In this document: one piece after another, positions 33,368-45,651 of the stretch
Layout of the letters: each line of letters begins with the position of its first letter
Position numbering within the stretch: the stretch's first letter is position 1
From: Agrostemma githago
Lineage: Eukaryota > Streptophyta > Magnoliopsida > Caryophyllales > Caryophyllaceae
NCBI GenBank assembly: GCA_958450325.1
Contig: OY288239.1
Location: forward strand, 58,671,049 to 58,735,048
Direction of reading: 5' to 3'
Length of the DNA: 64,000 bases
Notes under the pieces: model-generated
What the model saw: only the letters and a program-made list of their open reading frames with translations
Told to the model about the DNA's origin: nothing
Databases searched by the model: none
Position numbers and translations under genes: made by a program

Positions 33368-34646
33368 TGTTGGAGCAAGTGTCCTCCACAATAGTGCATT
33401 GATATATTAAATCTCATGGACGGAATATACTTGGAATAATTAGTACATCGATACTCCACGTCAGTTGATTAACATAAATCGATAACACTCAGCTGACTAG
33501 AGTTAGACGTTATTGTCGTAAGACGGCGGTGATCAACTGATCCCTTTCGGTCACACCTATAGGATGAGACCCAAATAGAAAACTAATTATTTGTATTTGA
33601 TACAGTTAATCAGTTCCTTGCGTATATATTTGATATATGCTTTGTAATGACAGTTATTTATTGAAGATAGAGTTTAGAACTCAGTTAGATTAAGTTTATT
33701 AGTCTATTATACGATAATTGACTGAATAAATTTCACGTCTTATTAATACGATTAAATAAGACCTAGTTTAGTATTTAAACGTTAATTACTAAATTAGTTG
33801 AGGTTTTGTATGCTTTTATGGGTAGTGATAATTAGCCATTAATATTTACAAGAAGTTGTAGATTTAGCTAAGTAATTATTATTATTATGGGACCTATTAT
33901 ATATAGATATAATAGTAATGTACTACTTAAAGAGTTAAGAGTATATTATTTATTTGATGTGATCAATTATATGAGATAATTGATCATGTCACACATAAGC
34001 ATTTGTATGACAAATGACAAAAATAAAATGGACCCATTTTATGTACATGTATATGTCACACTAGTAAAAATAAGGGCAATAATGGTTGTTCTTATTTATG
34101 TGCATGCATGAATAATAGTAATTATTACACTAGACCCTAGACCTTAAGCATGCAAATAAAATAATGCAATTGGTCTTCCCTAATTTAAGGGTGGCCGGTT
34201 TTTTGGGGTTGACATAAATGGAACATTTTGTTCTCCTTTTAACCCCATTCATTCATTAGTTTTTGCTCTACCTCTTCTCCAAAAAACACTCTCATAGTAA
34301 TATTCATCTTTATTACTAAAGTAGTAATATTCATAATATTAGTATAGGTTCATCACTACTATTATCTAGTTAATAATAATAGTGATTATTTGGGTTGAAT
34401 CTTGGTGCAACTAGAAGGAGATCTTCTACTTTGGAGATTCAAGATTTTGGAGGATCATCCATACTAATATAAGCTCAAGAAAAGGAGTTTTCTTATTGTG
34501 CCCATTATTTCCTCTTTGTTTATGTAAGGAAATCTCTTCTTCTATCTAGTTTTTGTCATTTTATGTCATGCATGTAACTAGATCTTTATATACTAAATTA
34601 CTAGTAACTAATTTGAGGAGTCTATTAGATGGTTATGAACCCAACA
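33368..34646 (+). repeat. Copia 5' LTR, followed by primer binding site 34649-34660
   Basis: It starts TGTTGGAGC and ends CCCAACA. The primer site TGATATCAGAGC differs by one base from the usual TGGTATCAGAGC. The leader 34661-36390 is AT-rich and has no gene I can support. Confidence 0.92.
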
Positions 34647-36390
34647 AGTGATATCAGAGCTTTGTTGTTGCATGCATGTCGATTTTTGACAATTTTTTCG
34701 GGTTATATCATAACTTTGTAAAAACCGAAAATTTTGTGTAAAAATTTGTTTCACACGAAATTTTTGGGTACATGCATACCTAATGATCTCAAAATGGTTG
34801 TGGTCGAGTTTGGTAATTTTTGGAATTAATTTGCTAATTTATAATCATTTATGCCTTAAAAACCGAGTTTTTATGCCTATTTGATGTTAAAAGTTAACTA
34901 AAAATAGTTGCATGTTGTTTTTTGGGCATGATATTTTTTTGTACAATTCATCATATGTTTAAGGACATATTTTTTAAATTTTTGAAATTTATTTTGTCCT
35001 TTTGGGATGTTTATTGTTTTTTTATTGGATAAAAAAAACGATAAACATGCATTTATTTGTTCCAAATTTATTCGAAAATTTTGTGGACAAATTTTTGATT
35101 TTTTGAGTTCCTGTAAATGTTCCAGAATGTACAAAATTTTTTATTTTTATTTTTGGGTGTTTTATGATTTAATTTGAATTTATTTCATAAAATTGACCAT
35201 TTACCGATTAAATTAGCAAATTAAATCAATTCAAACTAATGTTTTATCTTTCAAATTAGTAGAGACTAATTCTTGAAATTCCAAATTGGTTTGGAAAAAT
35301 TAGTTTGAGCTGAATTGAGAATTAAGTGTTGATTAATGATTTTTAATGGTTAAAAATCGATAAATTCCATTAAAACTGAGCTAGGATGAACTTGATATAT
35401 TATAGGGCGATTTTGGCATGATTTTTACAGCATTTTATTTATTTTAATGTTGTTGAATGAATGAATGTCATTTTATTGATTATTTTGCAAGTTTGTACCT
35501 AGTATGGCCTAGTCTTTTAATCGGTATTACCCGTAATGTAAGGGAATATCGATTTGGTTGTAATTAATTGCGATCTCGTATCGCCCGTTTGTAATAATTA
35601 ATAGTTTTATTTATACAAATGTATAATAGGAATTGCTATGTATTCATTTGTATCATTTGTAATTAATTATTATGAAGACGGAGATTACCCAAGACGGTGG
35701 ACAAAAGACGGTGCCTTTTGGAGGTGTTCATTCCTTTGAAGAGGCCAGGGACCAAGGAGTTGCTTTCCGATTTTGTAATAGTTTAGTTAATTAGATTAGC
35801 TAGATGGCCATACTAGGATTTATTTTGTTTGATGCTTGCTTTATATTCGCTCATGCCAAAATCGCCAATCATGCATTTTATTTTTCGATTGTCAATTCAC
35901 CAATTTACGTAATCACCAACTTAGTTCACTTATAAGTGATTAGTAAATTGATATTGACAAGACCTCTCACATGCATAGTAACAATTGAGATATATAGCCT
36001 TACCAATTAAAGCACCTATGAACCCCTTGTTCATTAGGGCAACCACAACGTGGACCCCTTTTTACCTTGGGTAAGTAGGGTGATAAAATCACATGCCAAG
36101 ATTGGGTTGGACTCAACGAGATAAGAGTTATTTTGGGGCTAGGAGATGGATTTGGTTGAAATCCGTCAACCGAGAGTTCTAGAGTAGAATTGGTCTAGTA
36201 ATGACTTACCGTTTTTACATAAGGATTGCATGCGATGTTAGTTCTTATCTAAATGCGGGTCTCGGAATCACTTATATAATTTCGTGAGGGGTCATTATAT
36301 GAGTGACTTGTTAAAATTGTTTTACAAGTAAATTATATAACAATGGATGTTAATATTTCCTAAATTTTGTTGTAGTATTAATAATTCGCT

Positions 36391-39300
36391 ATGGCTACCA
36401 ATGCAACCATTCAACTCGGAAAGGATTCTTGGCTTAGGTCTGTTATGGACAAATGTATCTTGAAAGACGATGGAAGTAATTTCATTGAGTGAGAGTCAAC
36501 CATAAAAGGTGCGGCGTTGTTCGACAACGTCATTCGTTACTTGAACGAGCCACCACCCAATGAACCCGGTCCTAGAGCCACCGCGGCACAAAGGACCGCC
36601 TATGAGGAGTTTTTGAAGATATCTAACGATATCAAGAATGTCTTGATATGGTCAATGTCTCCAAAACTCAAGCTTCAATATATTACCCTTAATGCATATG
36701 AGATATTCTCAAGGGTTACGACGACTTTTTCTCAATCACCCAACATCCGTCAATATGAAGCTATGATGAAATTCTTCGAGGGTGAGCTAGAAAAGGGTCA
36801 AAAAGTTGGTCCCCATGTGCTCAAGATGATTGAGCATATTGACACTCTAGAGCGTCTAAGGTGTAGCATTCCCAAGAAGCTTGCGATAGGTCGCATTCTT
36901 CACTCACTTCCCTCCAAGTTCTCCCAAATTAGGGTGAACTACAATATGCATGGCATGGACAAGAGTTTCCAAGAGCTTCATGCACTCCTCAACCAAGCGG
37001 AGAGGGACATGGAGGCTAGTGGGAGTGAGAAGAGAGACATGCTCTCCATGAAAATGAAGAATCTCAATCTTGGGGTTCAAAAGGGTAAAAACAAGGGTAA
37101 GACCAAATTCAAGAGACAAGGAAAAGACAAGAATAAAGGGAAAGCTATTGAGAATAGCAAACCTAAGGCTAAGGTTAACAAACATGCCGACGCCGATTGC
37201 TATTATTGTAATAGCAAGGGACATTGGAAGCGCAATTGTCCCAAATATTTGAAAGATTTGAAGAATAAGAAAGACGAGAGTGAGACTCCGTCAGGTATTG
37301 TCCTCACTTCTCTCTATATGATAGACATTAACTATACTTGCACTTCCACTTGGGTATTAGATACCGGATGTGGTTCTCACCTTTGTAATCATTTACAGGG
37401 GCTGAGGGACGTGCGAGCACTAGCCAAGGGTGATGTGGACCTACGCATGGGAAATGGAGCTAGAGTAGCCGCTATATACGTAGGCACTTATGTACTCACT
37501 CTAGCTAGTGGTTTTGAGTTGTATTTGAACAATTGTTCTTTCGTACCAACTTTAACCAAGAACATTATCTCCATTTCCGTACTTGATATGGAAGGTTTTT
37601 CCTTTATGATTAAGGACAATTGTTGTACTTTTTTATTTAATGACATGGTTTATGGTAAAGCTACGTCTATCGGAGGCATTTATGTTCTAGATAATGTTAA
37701 TGATATATATCATGTAGAAAACAAGAAGCTCAAAACGGGTGAACCTAATCAATCCTACCTTTGGCATTGTCGTTTAGGACACAAAAACGAACAACGCATA
37801 AAGAGACTTATTTCAACGAAACTTCTCAAACCGTTTGATTACGAATCTTATAGCATATGCGAGTCTTGCCTTTTAGGCAAGATGACTCGTGCTCCTTTCT
37901 CAAGTAAAGGAACACGAGCAAGTGAGGTATTGGGCCTTATACATACTGATGTGTGTGGCCCAATGACTATCACCGCTAGGGGTGGTTACAACTACTTCAT
38001 TACTTTTACCGACGACTTAAGTAGATATGGGTATGTCTACTTAATGAGGCACAAGAGCGATGCTTTTGAAAAGTTCAAAGAGTTTCAAAGTGAAGTAGAG
38101 AACCAATTGGATAAAAAGATTAAAGTACTACAATCCGATCGTGGTGGTGAATACCTAAATAATGAATTTGATTCACACCTAAAAGATTGTGGCATAGTAT
38201 CACAATGAACTCCTCCTGGCATACCACAATTGAATGGTGCGGCCGAAAGGAGAAACCGAACTTTATTAGATATGGTTCGGTCCATGATGAGTCTCACTGA
38301 GCTTCCTGATTCATTTTGGGGTTTTGCCATTTTGTCCGCAATATTTTCACTAAATCAAAGCCCGACTAAAGCAGTCAATAAGACACCATATGAGATATGG
38401 AAGGGAAGGGTTCCTTATTTGTCGTTTATGAGAATATGGGGTTGTGAGGCATATGTTCAGAACAAGTCTGACAGCAAACTCGCACCAAGATCCGACAAAT
38501 GTCTGTTTGTAGGGTATCCAAAGGAAACACAAGGTTATTACTTCTACAATCGTCACGAAAACAAAGTGTTTGTGGCTCGTGACGCTGTCTTTCTAGAAAA
38601 TGACTTCATTTCTAGAAGACAGAGTGGGAGAAAATTTGAACTTGATGAAGTCCAAGAGCCACAAACCGAAAATGAAGTGGAGGAAAGCGTTCCCTCCTCC
38701 TCGGACATGGTTGATGTTCCCTTTGAACCTAGGAAATCCACGAGGGTTAGTCATCCTCCTGATCGATACCTTGGTATTGTCGAGGAAGATGCGTTAGACA
38801 TGTTACTTTGCGAAAGTGACGAACCTACAACCTACAAAGTGGCCATATCTAGTCGTGATTCCATGAAATGGCTTGAAGCCATGCAATCCGAAATGGACTC
38901 TATGCACGAAAACCAAGTGTGGGATTTGGTTGATTTACCTGAAAAGGTGAGACCTCTTCAGTGTAAGTGGATCTTTAAGATCAAGAATGGCATAGATGGA
39001 CATAAAGATGTGTACAAAGCCAGATTGGTGGCAAAGGGTTTTACTCAAGTTCATGGTCTTCACTATGACGAAACCTTTGCTCCAATCGCAATGCTTCGCT
39101 CCATAAGGATTATCCTAGCGATTGCAGCATTTCCTGATTATGAGATTTGGCAAATAGATGTCAAAACCGCCTTCTTGAATGGAATTCTAGAAGAGGAAGT
39201 GTATATGACACAACCATAAGGTTTTGTAGATACCTCTAATCCTAGGAAGGTAAGCAAGCTTAAGAGATCCATTTATGGTCTTAAGCAAGCGTCCAGAAGT

Positions 39301-40402
39301 TGGAATCATCGCTTTGATCATGTTATCAAACAGTATGGATTTGTTCGAAGTGTCGAAGAACCTTGTTTGTACATGAAGTTTAGTGGGAGTAAGGTAACCT
39401 TTCTTGTCTTGTATGTGGATGACATACTTCTTATCGGGAATGACGTTCCGATGCTTGCTTCCGTAAAGGAGTGGCTAGGAAAACACTTCCAATTGAAAGA
39501 TTTGGGAAATGCACAATGTATTTTGGGTATTCGGATCCATAGAGATAGGTCCAAAAGGACGCTGGTATTAAGTCAAGAAGCTTATATAGATAAGATTCTT
39601 GATAGATTCAAAATGAAAGACTCTAAGAGAGGCTTTCTTCCCATGAGTCAAGGTACCATTTTGTGCAAGTCACAGTGTCCTTCCACACCCGAAGAGATTG
39701 AACGCATGAAGTTGATCCCATATGCTTCCGCTGTTGGATCAATCATGTGTGCCATGACGTGCACTCGTCCCGATGTTTCGTATGCTTTGAGCATGACGAG
39801 TCATTATCAAGCCAATCCAGGTGAAAGTCACTGGACAGCCGTAAAAAACCATCCTTAAGTACTTGCGAAGGACCATGGATTCGTTCTTAGTGTTTGGAGG
39901 GGATACTGAGTTACGTGTAAGAGGTTACACGGATGCCAGTTTCCAATCCGATCGGGATGATTTGAAGTCCCAATCCGGCTATGTTTATATGTTTAATGGA
40001 GGAGCCATTAGTTGGAAGAGCTCCAAGCAAAGTGTCACCGCGGATTCTACAACAGAAGCTGAGTACATCGTGGCTTCGGAAGCTGCAAAGGAAGCTGTTT
40101 GGATTCGTCAGTTTTTGGAAGGACTAGAAGTAGTCCACTCCGTCGAAGATCCTATCACAATATATTGTGATAACAGCGGGGCCATTTTTCAAGCAAAAGA
40201 GCCCAAGTCTAGCAATAAGTCTAGACATGTACTTAGGAAATACCACGTGATAAGAGATCTCGAGGAAAGGAAGGAAATCGATATATGCAAGGTTGGGACA
40301 GACGAGAACATCGCTGATCCTTTAACCAAGCCTCTTCCAAAGGCTAAACATGATGGTCATGTTGTCGCAATGGGATTGAGAAAAGTCCCAGATTTTCTTT
40401 AA
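36391..40402 (+). pseudogene. Copia Gag-Pol polyprotein with three nonsense codons and one frameshift
   Basis: Seen: ATG at 36391 starts Gag. The knuckle CYYCNSKGHWKRNC is near residue 269, and the protease LDTG near 323. The integrase finger is near 457-505, with the core acidic residues in HTDVCGP, LQSDRGGEY and AAERRN at about 518-620. Reverse transcriptase follows with YVDDILL near 1008, and RNase H with TEAEY at 39863-40402. Breaks: TGA at 36490-36492 and TGA at 38206-38208, both where tryptophan is expected; TAA at 39217-39219 where glutamate is expected; and a one-base insertion near 39850. About 1337 codons span the whole, normal for copia. It is dead unless suppressed. Confidence 0.93.
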
Positions 40403-41257
40403 GTTATCTAAGATGTAATAATTGGATATTGTAGCAATTTTTACATTTCTGATAATAGCATTCATTGTTCCAATATTAACTCTCTTATTTAGTTTGACTA
40501 AAACTTATACTTTGTTCATTCGAATGGATTGTGAGACAATCTTGAACCCTATTCAAGTGAACATTTGAACATGGTATTTTTGCCCCTTGTCACTTAATGA
40601 GGTGACGACTCAGAGTGATTAGATTGTAAGTTGATCGATGGTTAGTTCAAGACCATGGGGTCATGGAGATGACTGGTCATTTACATAGGCAGACTGATTG
40701 TCACTCTGCCGGGCAGTGACCACAATAGAGTCCCTTATCAAAATAGTTGAGGATTGGTCGTGGCGGGGATTTCTATTTTATTCCTATGAGTTGATTCTTT
40801 AGACTGGCGACCATTTATCTGAGTCGGTGCAGTTTCCAATTGGCTTTGGTTGGTGTCCTAGGTCGTACCGTGAAAGGAGGCTGATGGACATCTTTTGGTT
40901 CATGATGATCTGCATTATACAGTATAAGATGGGTCAACAGGAATTGTCCACCCACGTTGGGTACAAACATCCTTGGGCCACTCGAGGAGAAGTAACTGGA
41001 AATGCGTGGCCACGCTCGGAAATAGATCTATGGTAGATTTTCCAGTCAGACAGTTATTCTCCAGATCGAGAAAACCACTCTAATTATAATTAAATCACAA
41101 GTGCGTCCTGAAAGACACCTTGTGATGAGTGGGAGGATGTGACATCAAAGAGACTCGGTAGCACAACTTGTGTAGACAAGTGGGAGATATTGATGGGGTA
41201 GGAGTCCTCCGCAATATAGTGGCTACATGCACAACTTGTATCGGACAAGTGGGAGAT
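40403..41257 (+). other. Copia 3' untranslated region with a duplicated polypurine tract
   Basis: The real tract, GACAAGTGGGAGAT, ends at 41257 just before the LTR. A second copy, GACAAGTGGGAGATATTG, lies near 41177. It is followed by an LTR-start-like stretch (AGGAGTCCTCCGCAATATAGTG). I see no gene here. Confidence 0.7.
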
Positions 41258-42554
41258 TGTTGGAGCAAGTGTCCTCCACAATAGTGCATTGATATATTAA
41301 ATCTCATAGATGGAATATACTTGGGATAATTAGTACATCGATACTCCACGTCAGTTGATTAACGTAAATCGATAACGCTCAGCTGACTAGAGTTAGACGT
41401 TATTGTCGTAAGACGGCGGTGATCAACTGATCCCTTTCGGTCACACCTATAGGATGAGACCCAAATAGAAAACTAATTATTTGTATTTGATACAGTTAAT
41501 CAGTTCCTTGCGTATATATATGATATATGCTTTGTAATGAGAGTTATTTATTGGAGATAGAGTTTAGAACTCAGTCAGATTAAGTTTATTAGTCTATTAT
41601 ACGATAATTGACTGAATAAATTTCACGTCTTATTAATACGATTAAATAAGACCTAGTTTAGTATTTAAACGTTAATTACTAAATTAGTTGAGGTTTTGTA
41701 TGCTTTTATGGGTAGTGATAATTAGCCATTAATATTTACAAGAAGTTGTAAATTTAGCTAAGTAATTATTATTATTATGGGACCTATTATATATAGATAT
41801 AATGGTAATGTACTACTTAAAGAGTTAAGAGTATATTATTTATTTGATGTGATCAATTATATGAGATAATTGATCATGTCACACATAAGCATTTCTATGA
41901 CAAATGACAAAAATAAAATGGACCCATTTTATGTACATGTATATGGCACACTAGTAAAAATAAGGGTAATAATGGTTGTTCTTATTTATGTGCATGCATG
42001 AATAATAGTAATTATTACACTAGACCCTAGACCTTAAGCATGCAAATAAAATAATGCAATTGGTCTTCCCTAATTTAAGGGTGGCCGGTTTTTTGGGGTT
42101 GACATAAGTGGAACATTTTGTTCTCCTTTTAACCCCATTCATTCATTAGTTTTTGCTTTACCTCTTCTCCAAAAAACACTCTCATACTAATATTCATCTT
42201 TATTACTAAACTAGTAATATTCATAATATTAGTATAGGTTCATCACTACTATTATTTAGTTAATAATAATAGTGATTATTTGGGTTGAATCTTGGTGCAA
42301 CTTGAAGGAGATCTTCTACTTTGGAGATTCAAGATTTTGGAGGATCATCCATACTAATATAAGCTCAAGAACAATAAGAAAAGGAGTTTTCTTATTGTGC
42401 CATTATTTCCTCTTTGTTTATGTAAGGAAATCTCTTCTTGTATCTAGTTTTTGTCATTTTATGTCATGCATGTAACTAGATCTTTATATACTAAATTAAC
42501 AAGTAATTTAGTAACTAATTAGAGGAGTCTAATTAGAGGGTTATGAACCCAAAA
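41258..42554 (+). repeat. Copia 3' LTR
   Basis: It starts TGTTGGAGC. It ends CCCAAAA where the 5' LTR ends CCCAACA. It has two small insertions relative to the 5' LTR near 42370 and 42500. Confidence 0.92.
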
Positions 42555-43271
42555 GTATGCAAGTTATGGTGTGTGTGTGTATGTGTGTGTGTGTGTGTTT
42601 TGTCGGTTTTTTGAAGGGCAATTGGCTCGGTATTTTGTGTAGTTTTGCTTAGGATTGTAATGTAGAGAGTTTAGGTTAATTAGGGTAGAAATGTAGAGTA
42701 GAATGGCATTAGACAAAGCTGAAAAATGAGAAGGGTTGGAGGGGTACTTATAGAGTTTACCCCACGACCTAGGGTCACTCGATTGAGTGGCCCTAGTGCA
42801 CTCGATCGAGTGGTCTATAAAAGGGGTCTGTTCCGGTTTATGACGCTCCACTCGACCGAGTGGGTTAATCCACTCGATCGAGTGGATCAAGAGAATCGAG
42901 TCAATTTAGGAAAGGGATGACTCTTTTGATTATTTGAATTTTGAGCTTGGGCGCCAGCTTCTAGAAACTCTCTAGGCTGGTTTTGAGGACGGATTCGTCT
43001 TTGACCGGGTTTTGACCCGGTCGCCAAAAGACGGTTTTTATTTTCGGTGTCGGTTTTGGCCCAAATTAGTCTTATTTTACTCGGAACGACGCACTGGGCC
43101 TGAATTTGAGGTCGGTTTTGAGAGATTTGTACTTCGCTAAATGTCCACGTCGGATATTATTGATTCCGAGCCCATATTCGAGTATACTAAGTCACGTTTG
43201 CTTCCGATCATCATCGGGTGTTTTGTTGGGAACTGCTATAGACACTAGCAGGCAAAATGTGGGTGTCTACA
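42555..43271 (-). mobile_element. Element A 5' LTR, piece 3 (5' terminal part)
   Basis: It runs from the copia target duplication to TGTCTACA at 43271, matching the far end of B's LTRs. It has a (GT)n run at 42570-42598 and a four-site palindrome cluster at 42777-42883. Confidence 0.9.
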
Positions 43272-45211
43272 CATACTATTAGGATTTTGTCCATTTCGGT
43301 CTGTATTATTAGCTTGGGAACGTTGTCACTTGCCTCAAGTCCCTAACCGGTGTTTCTTTCACCGCTTTGTAGAGGGAAGTGATATTTATTTCTTCTTGGA
43401 TGCAACCGATTGTTTGTTTGTTTCTTTGTTTGTTTGTTTGTTTGTTTGTTGTGTGTTTTCGTGTTCGGTTGTATCCACAGTTTTGTCGCAAGACCTCACT
43501 TGCCTTGCGGAGAGCACTTTTCCTCTAAGTGTTCTTCCGTGAGTTGAAAGGGCGTAGGGTGCGCTAATACGCGCTCGGCTAGTAGTTTAATTCGTCTTAA
43601 TTAGTTAGTTAGTTTGTGCTTACTCGAGGGCGAGTAAGGGTTAAGTGTAAGGGAGATGATAAGTGTGTTTGTAGTGCTTATTTCTTGTGTTTGGTCCCGG
43701 TTTCTCTTGTGGAATCACTCTTTGGAGCGGTTTCGAGGCTACTTACGCTTCTTCTAGCTTATTTTAGGTTCCTTCGGCCTATCTTGGAGAAATAGAACGA
43801 TTCCGACTCGTTTCCGACGCATTTGGAGCCAACGAAGAGAAGCGACGATGACTCGGTGGCCTAGACTCAATCCCGAGCCCCTAGGGACCCATTATTGAGC
43901 ACCAAGAATCAATAAGATGCCTAGGAAGACCAAGTAGGAACCTATGAGACCATATTTGAGGCCTACAAGACCCATCCCGGTCGGAAACACATCCATCACG
44001 ACCGGGATGAAGTGCAAAGCAAAGACGGACTTACTGGTGGTCCATTCTGGCCGGAACCATGGCCATCTCAACCGGGATCTCCCCATCCCGACCGTGATCA
44101 CCTCCTTCCCGGCCGGGAAGGGCCCAGTTCAGCCGCTGATTCATTTTTCCGCCTCCCTTATTCTTGTAACCCTATATATACCCCCCTCTTGTATTGTTTT
44201 AGGGACTTTTGATTACTTTTACATTACCCACTAAACCCTAGACTACTTTAGGTTAGATTAGCTTAGATTAGTGTACATTACTCCTTAATTACTCCTTAAT
44301 CTAGTTAGTTACTCTTGTATTATTGGAATTCTTGAAGAATCTACCAATCTTGACAACATTGGTGGATGTTTTGGGTCTTATTTTATGCAAGTGTTCATCT
44401 TTTTCATTCTTATCTAGTTGGTATAATCCTTCTCCTCTCTTTTATCATAATCCTTCATAGTTAATCAAGTTTCCATCTTTATCTATTGTTTATTGTTCCT
44501 CTTTGTTCAATCTCCATAATGAATGTTTCTTTTGTTTCTTTGGTTGTTTCTCTAGTTAATGTTAGTTTTAGTTTAGATATGTGTGAGTAGTTTTCCCCTA
44601 GGGTTAGTAGGGGGATTGGGTGTGATTAGGGATGATTAGGGTGAGATGGGTGGTACTAGTTGTTGTTTTTGTTGTTTCCTATTTGCCTTGCACTCTACAT
44701 GTTTGATGAAATGCATGCATGTGAGACTTGAGATGATCATTCCTTGTTTTTCTTGCCTCTTCTCTTGCATGTGTTTGTTTGGTTGGTAGGTTTGGTTCCC
44801 CATTAGTAGCGAGAGTGTGTTGTGGATGACCCCTAGGCCGTTTAAGTAGCGGGAGCCCGAGCGTAACCTAGGCTACGAAAGGATGCTAGCACCCCCGTTT
44901 CCTTCTTTTGATCTCCTTGACATCCATGAACCCGACCTAGCCATAGTTTCTTCTTATTGATTTAATTTGCTTCCATTTGTCATTAGTTGCTTGTTTTGCC
45001 CTTCTACTTTGTATTTTAGACCTTAGCTTAGTCATTAGTTCGCCTTAGCCGTCACCCTAGTTTAGTTTGTCTCGAACCTAGTCTTAGACCGTAGCACACC
45101 TTAGTCCGACACCCCGTCCCTGAGGATTTCGACCGGACTTACCCTTGCTACCAAGCCTAGGTTAGTTGGTTTATTTTGATCGGTGGGATCCACGGCAAAT
45201 CCCTTCCGTCA
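43272..45211 (+). mobile_element. Element D: 3' end and 3' LTR of an Athila-like Ty3/gypsy element
   Basis: Seen: 43272-43656 is a non-coding 3' region with a TTTG run (43411-43450). It ends in a CTCGAGGGCGAGTAAGG segment and the purine tract AAGGGAGA. The LTR is 43657-45211, from TGATAAGTG to CCGTCA, with a TATA box at 44172-44180. The rest of D was separated by the insertion of A and lies beyond the window start. Lineage by resemblance only. Confidence 0.75.
43657..45211 (+). repeat. Element D 3' LTR
   Basis: About 1555 bases. It is related along its length to the solo LTR 5541-7194, including diverged palindrome sites at 43973-44120 ahead of the TATA box. Confidence 0.8.
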
Positions 45212-45651
45212 AATTTACTCTAATTAGTGTCGACGCGACCGTATTGACACGACTAAGACCGCCTTGATGTTGAATTAATTTTTCCAAGTAATTATTTGAT
45301 CCGTTTTATAGAAAAACCATCTAAAACATTGTAATCTCGCCTCGCGTTGCAGTCCGATCGTCATCGGGTGTTTTATAAACTACGGACTGAGGCTCGTCAG
45401 CCAAGGTTTAGAAATCATACCTGAACTCCTCGCCTGTGGTTGCTTGTCGGTGCTCGGGTCCGGGCTTGCTAGCTTGTCTATCTTGCTTTGGGTTCGTTGT
45501 TTTTGTAGTTTCGGTCTCTGACATGGACCTTTTGCTTAAGTCTTTTATCGGTGTCTTAGTTCCAACTTTTAATATCCTTGGCGGATGATTGTGCGGGTTT
45601 TGGGTTTGCTTTTTGCTTTTTGCTTTAAGTACTCCTCTGGGGGTGTGAATT
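45212..45651. other. Possible relic of a third Tat-like LTR and internal junction (element C)
   Basis: TCCGATCGTCATCGGGTGTT near 45353 resembles the start region of the A and B LTRs. The following ACTGAGGCT (about 45394) resembles the sequence just inside B's 3' LTR. The match is short, so this is weak evidence that 45212-51766 derives from a Tat-like element read in the same direction as B. Confidence 0.4.

Larger units (their letters stand above)
33368..42554 (+). mobile_element. Ty1/copia retrotransposon, full length but coding-defective
   Basis: Seen: LTRs at 33368-34646 (1279 bases) and 41258-42554 (1297 bases), target duplication GTATG (33363-33367 and 42555-42559), a primer site resembling tRNA-iMet, a gag-pol frame in the order protease-integrase-RT-RNase H, and a polypurine tract. 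The LTRs differ at many sites (roughly 2 percent by eye), so it is older than element B. The last bases of the 3' LTR read AA instead of CA. Confidence 0.95.
1..43271 (-). mobile_element. Element A: old Tat-lineage Ty3/gypsy retrotransposon, 3' end outside window, four nested insertions
   Basis: Seen: from high to low coordinate the minus strand carries a 5' LTR in three pieces (42555-43271, 31963-33367, 14988-15332), a primer binding site (14965-14984), a leader, gag-protease (9285-7200), pol (5540-1236) and the start of an antisense PMD gene (829-1). Every part aligns in order with the nearly intact element B. The interruptions are a solo LTR, a LINE, element B and a copia element. The coding region has many stops and frameshifts, so A is dead. 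The 3' LTR lies before base 1. Its right flank (43272 onward) is the interior of element D, so A inserted into D. Confidence 0.9.

Noticed and set aside
43272..43656. Possible coding exon upstream of D's LTR
   Set aside because: The stretch has a TTTG run, stops in all frames and ends in a polypurine tract, as expected for a 3' untranslated region.
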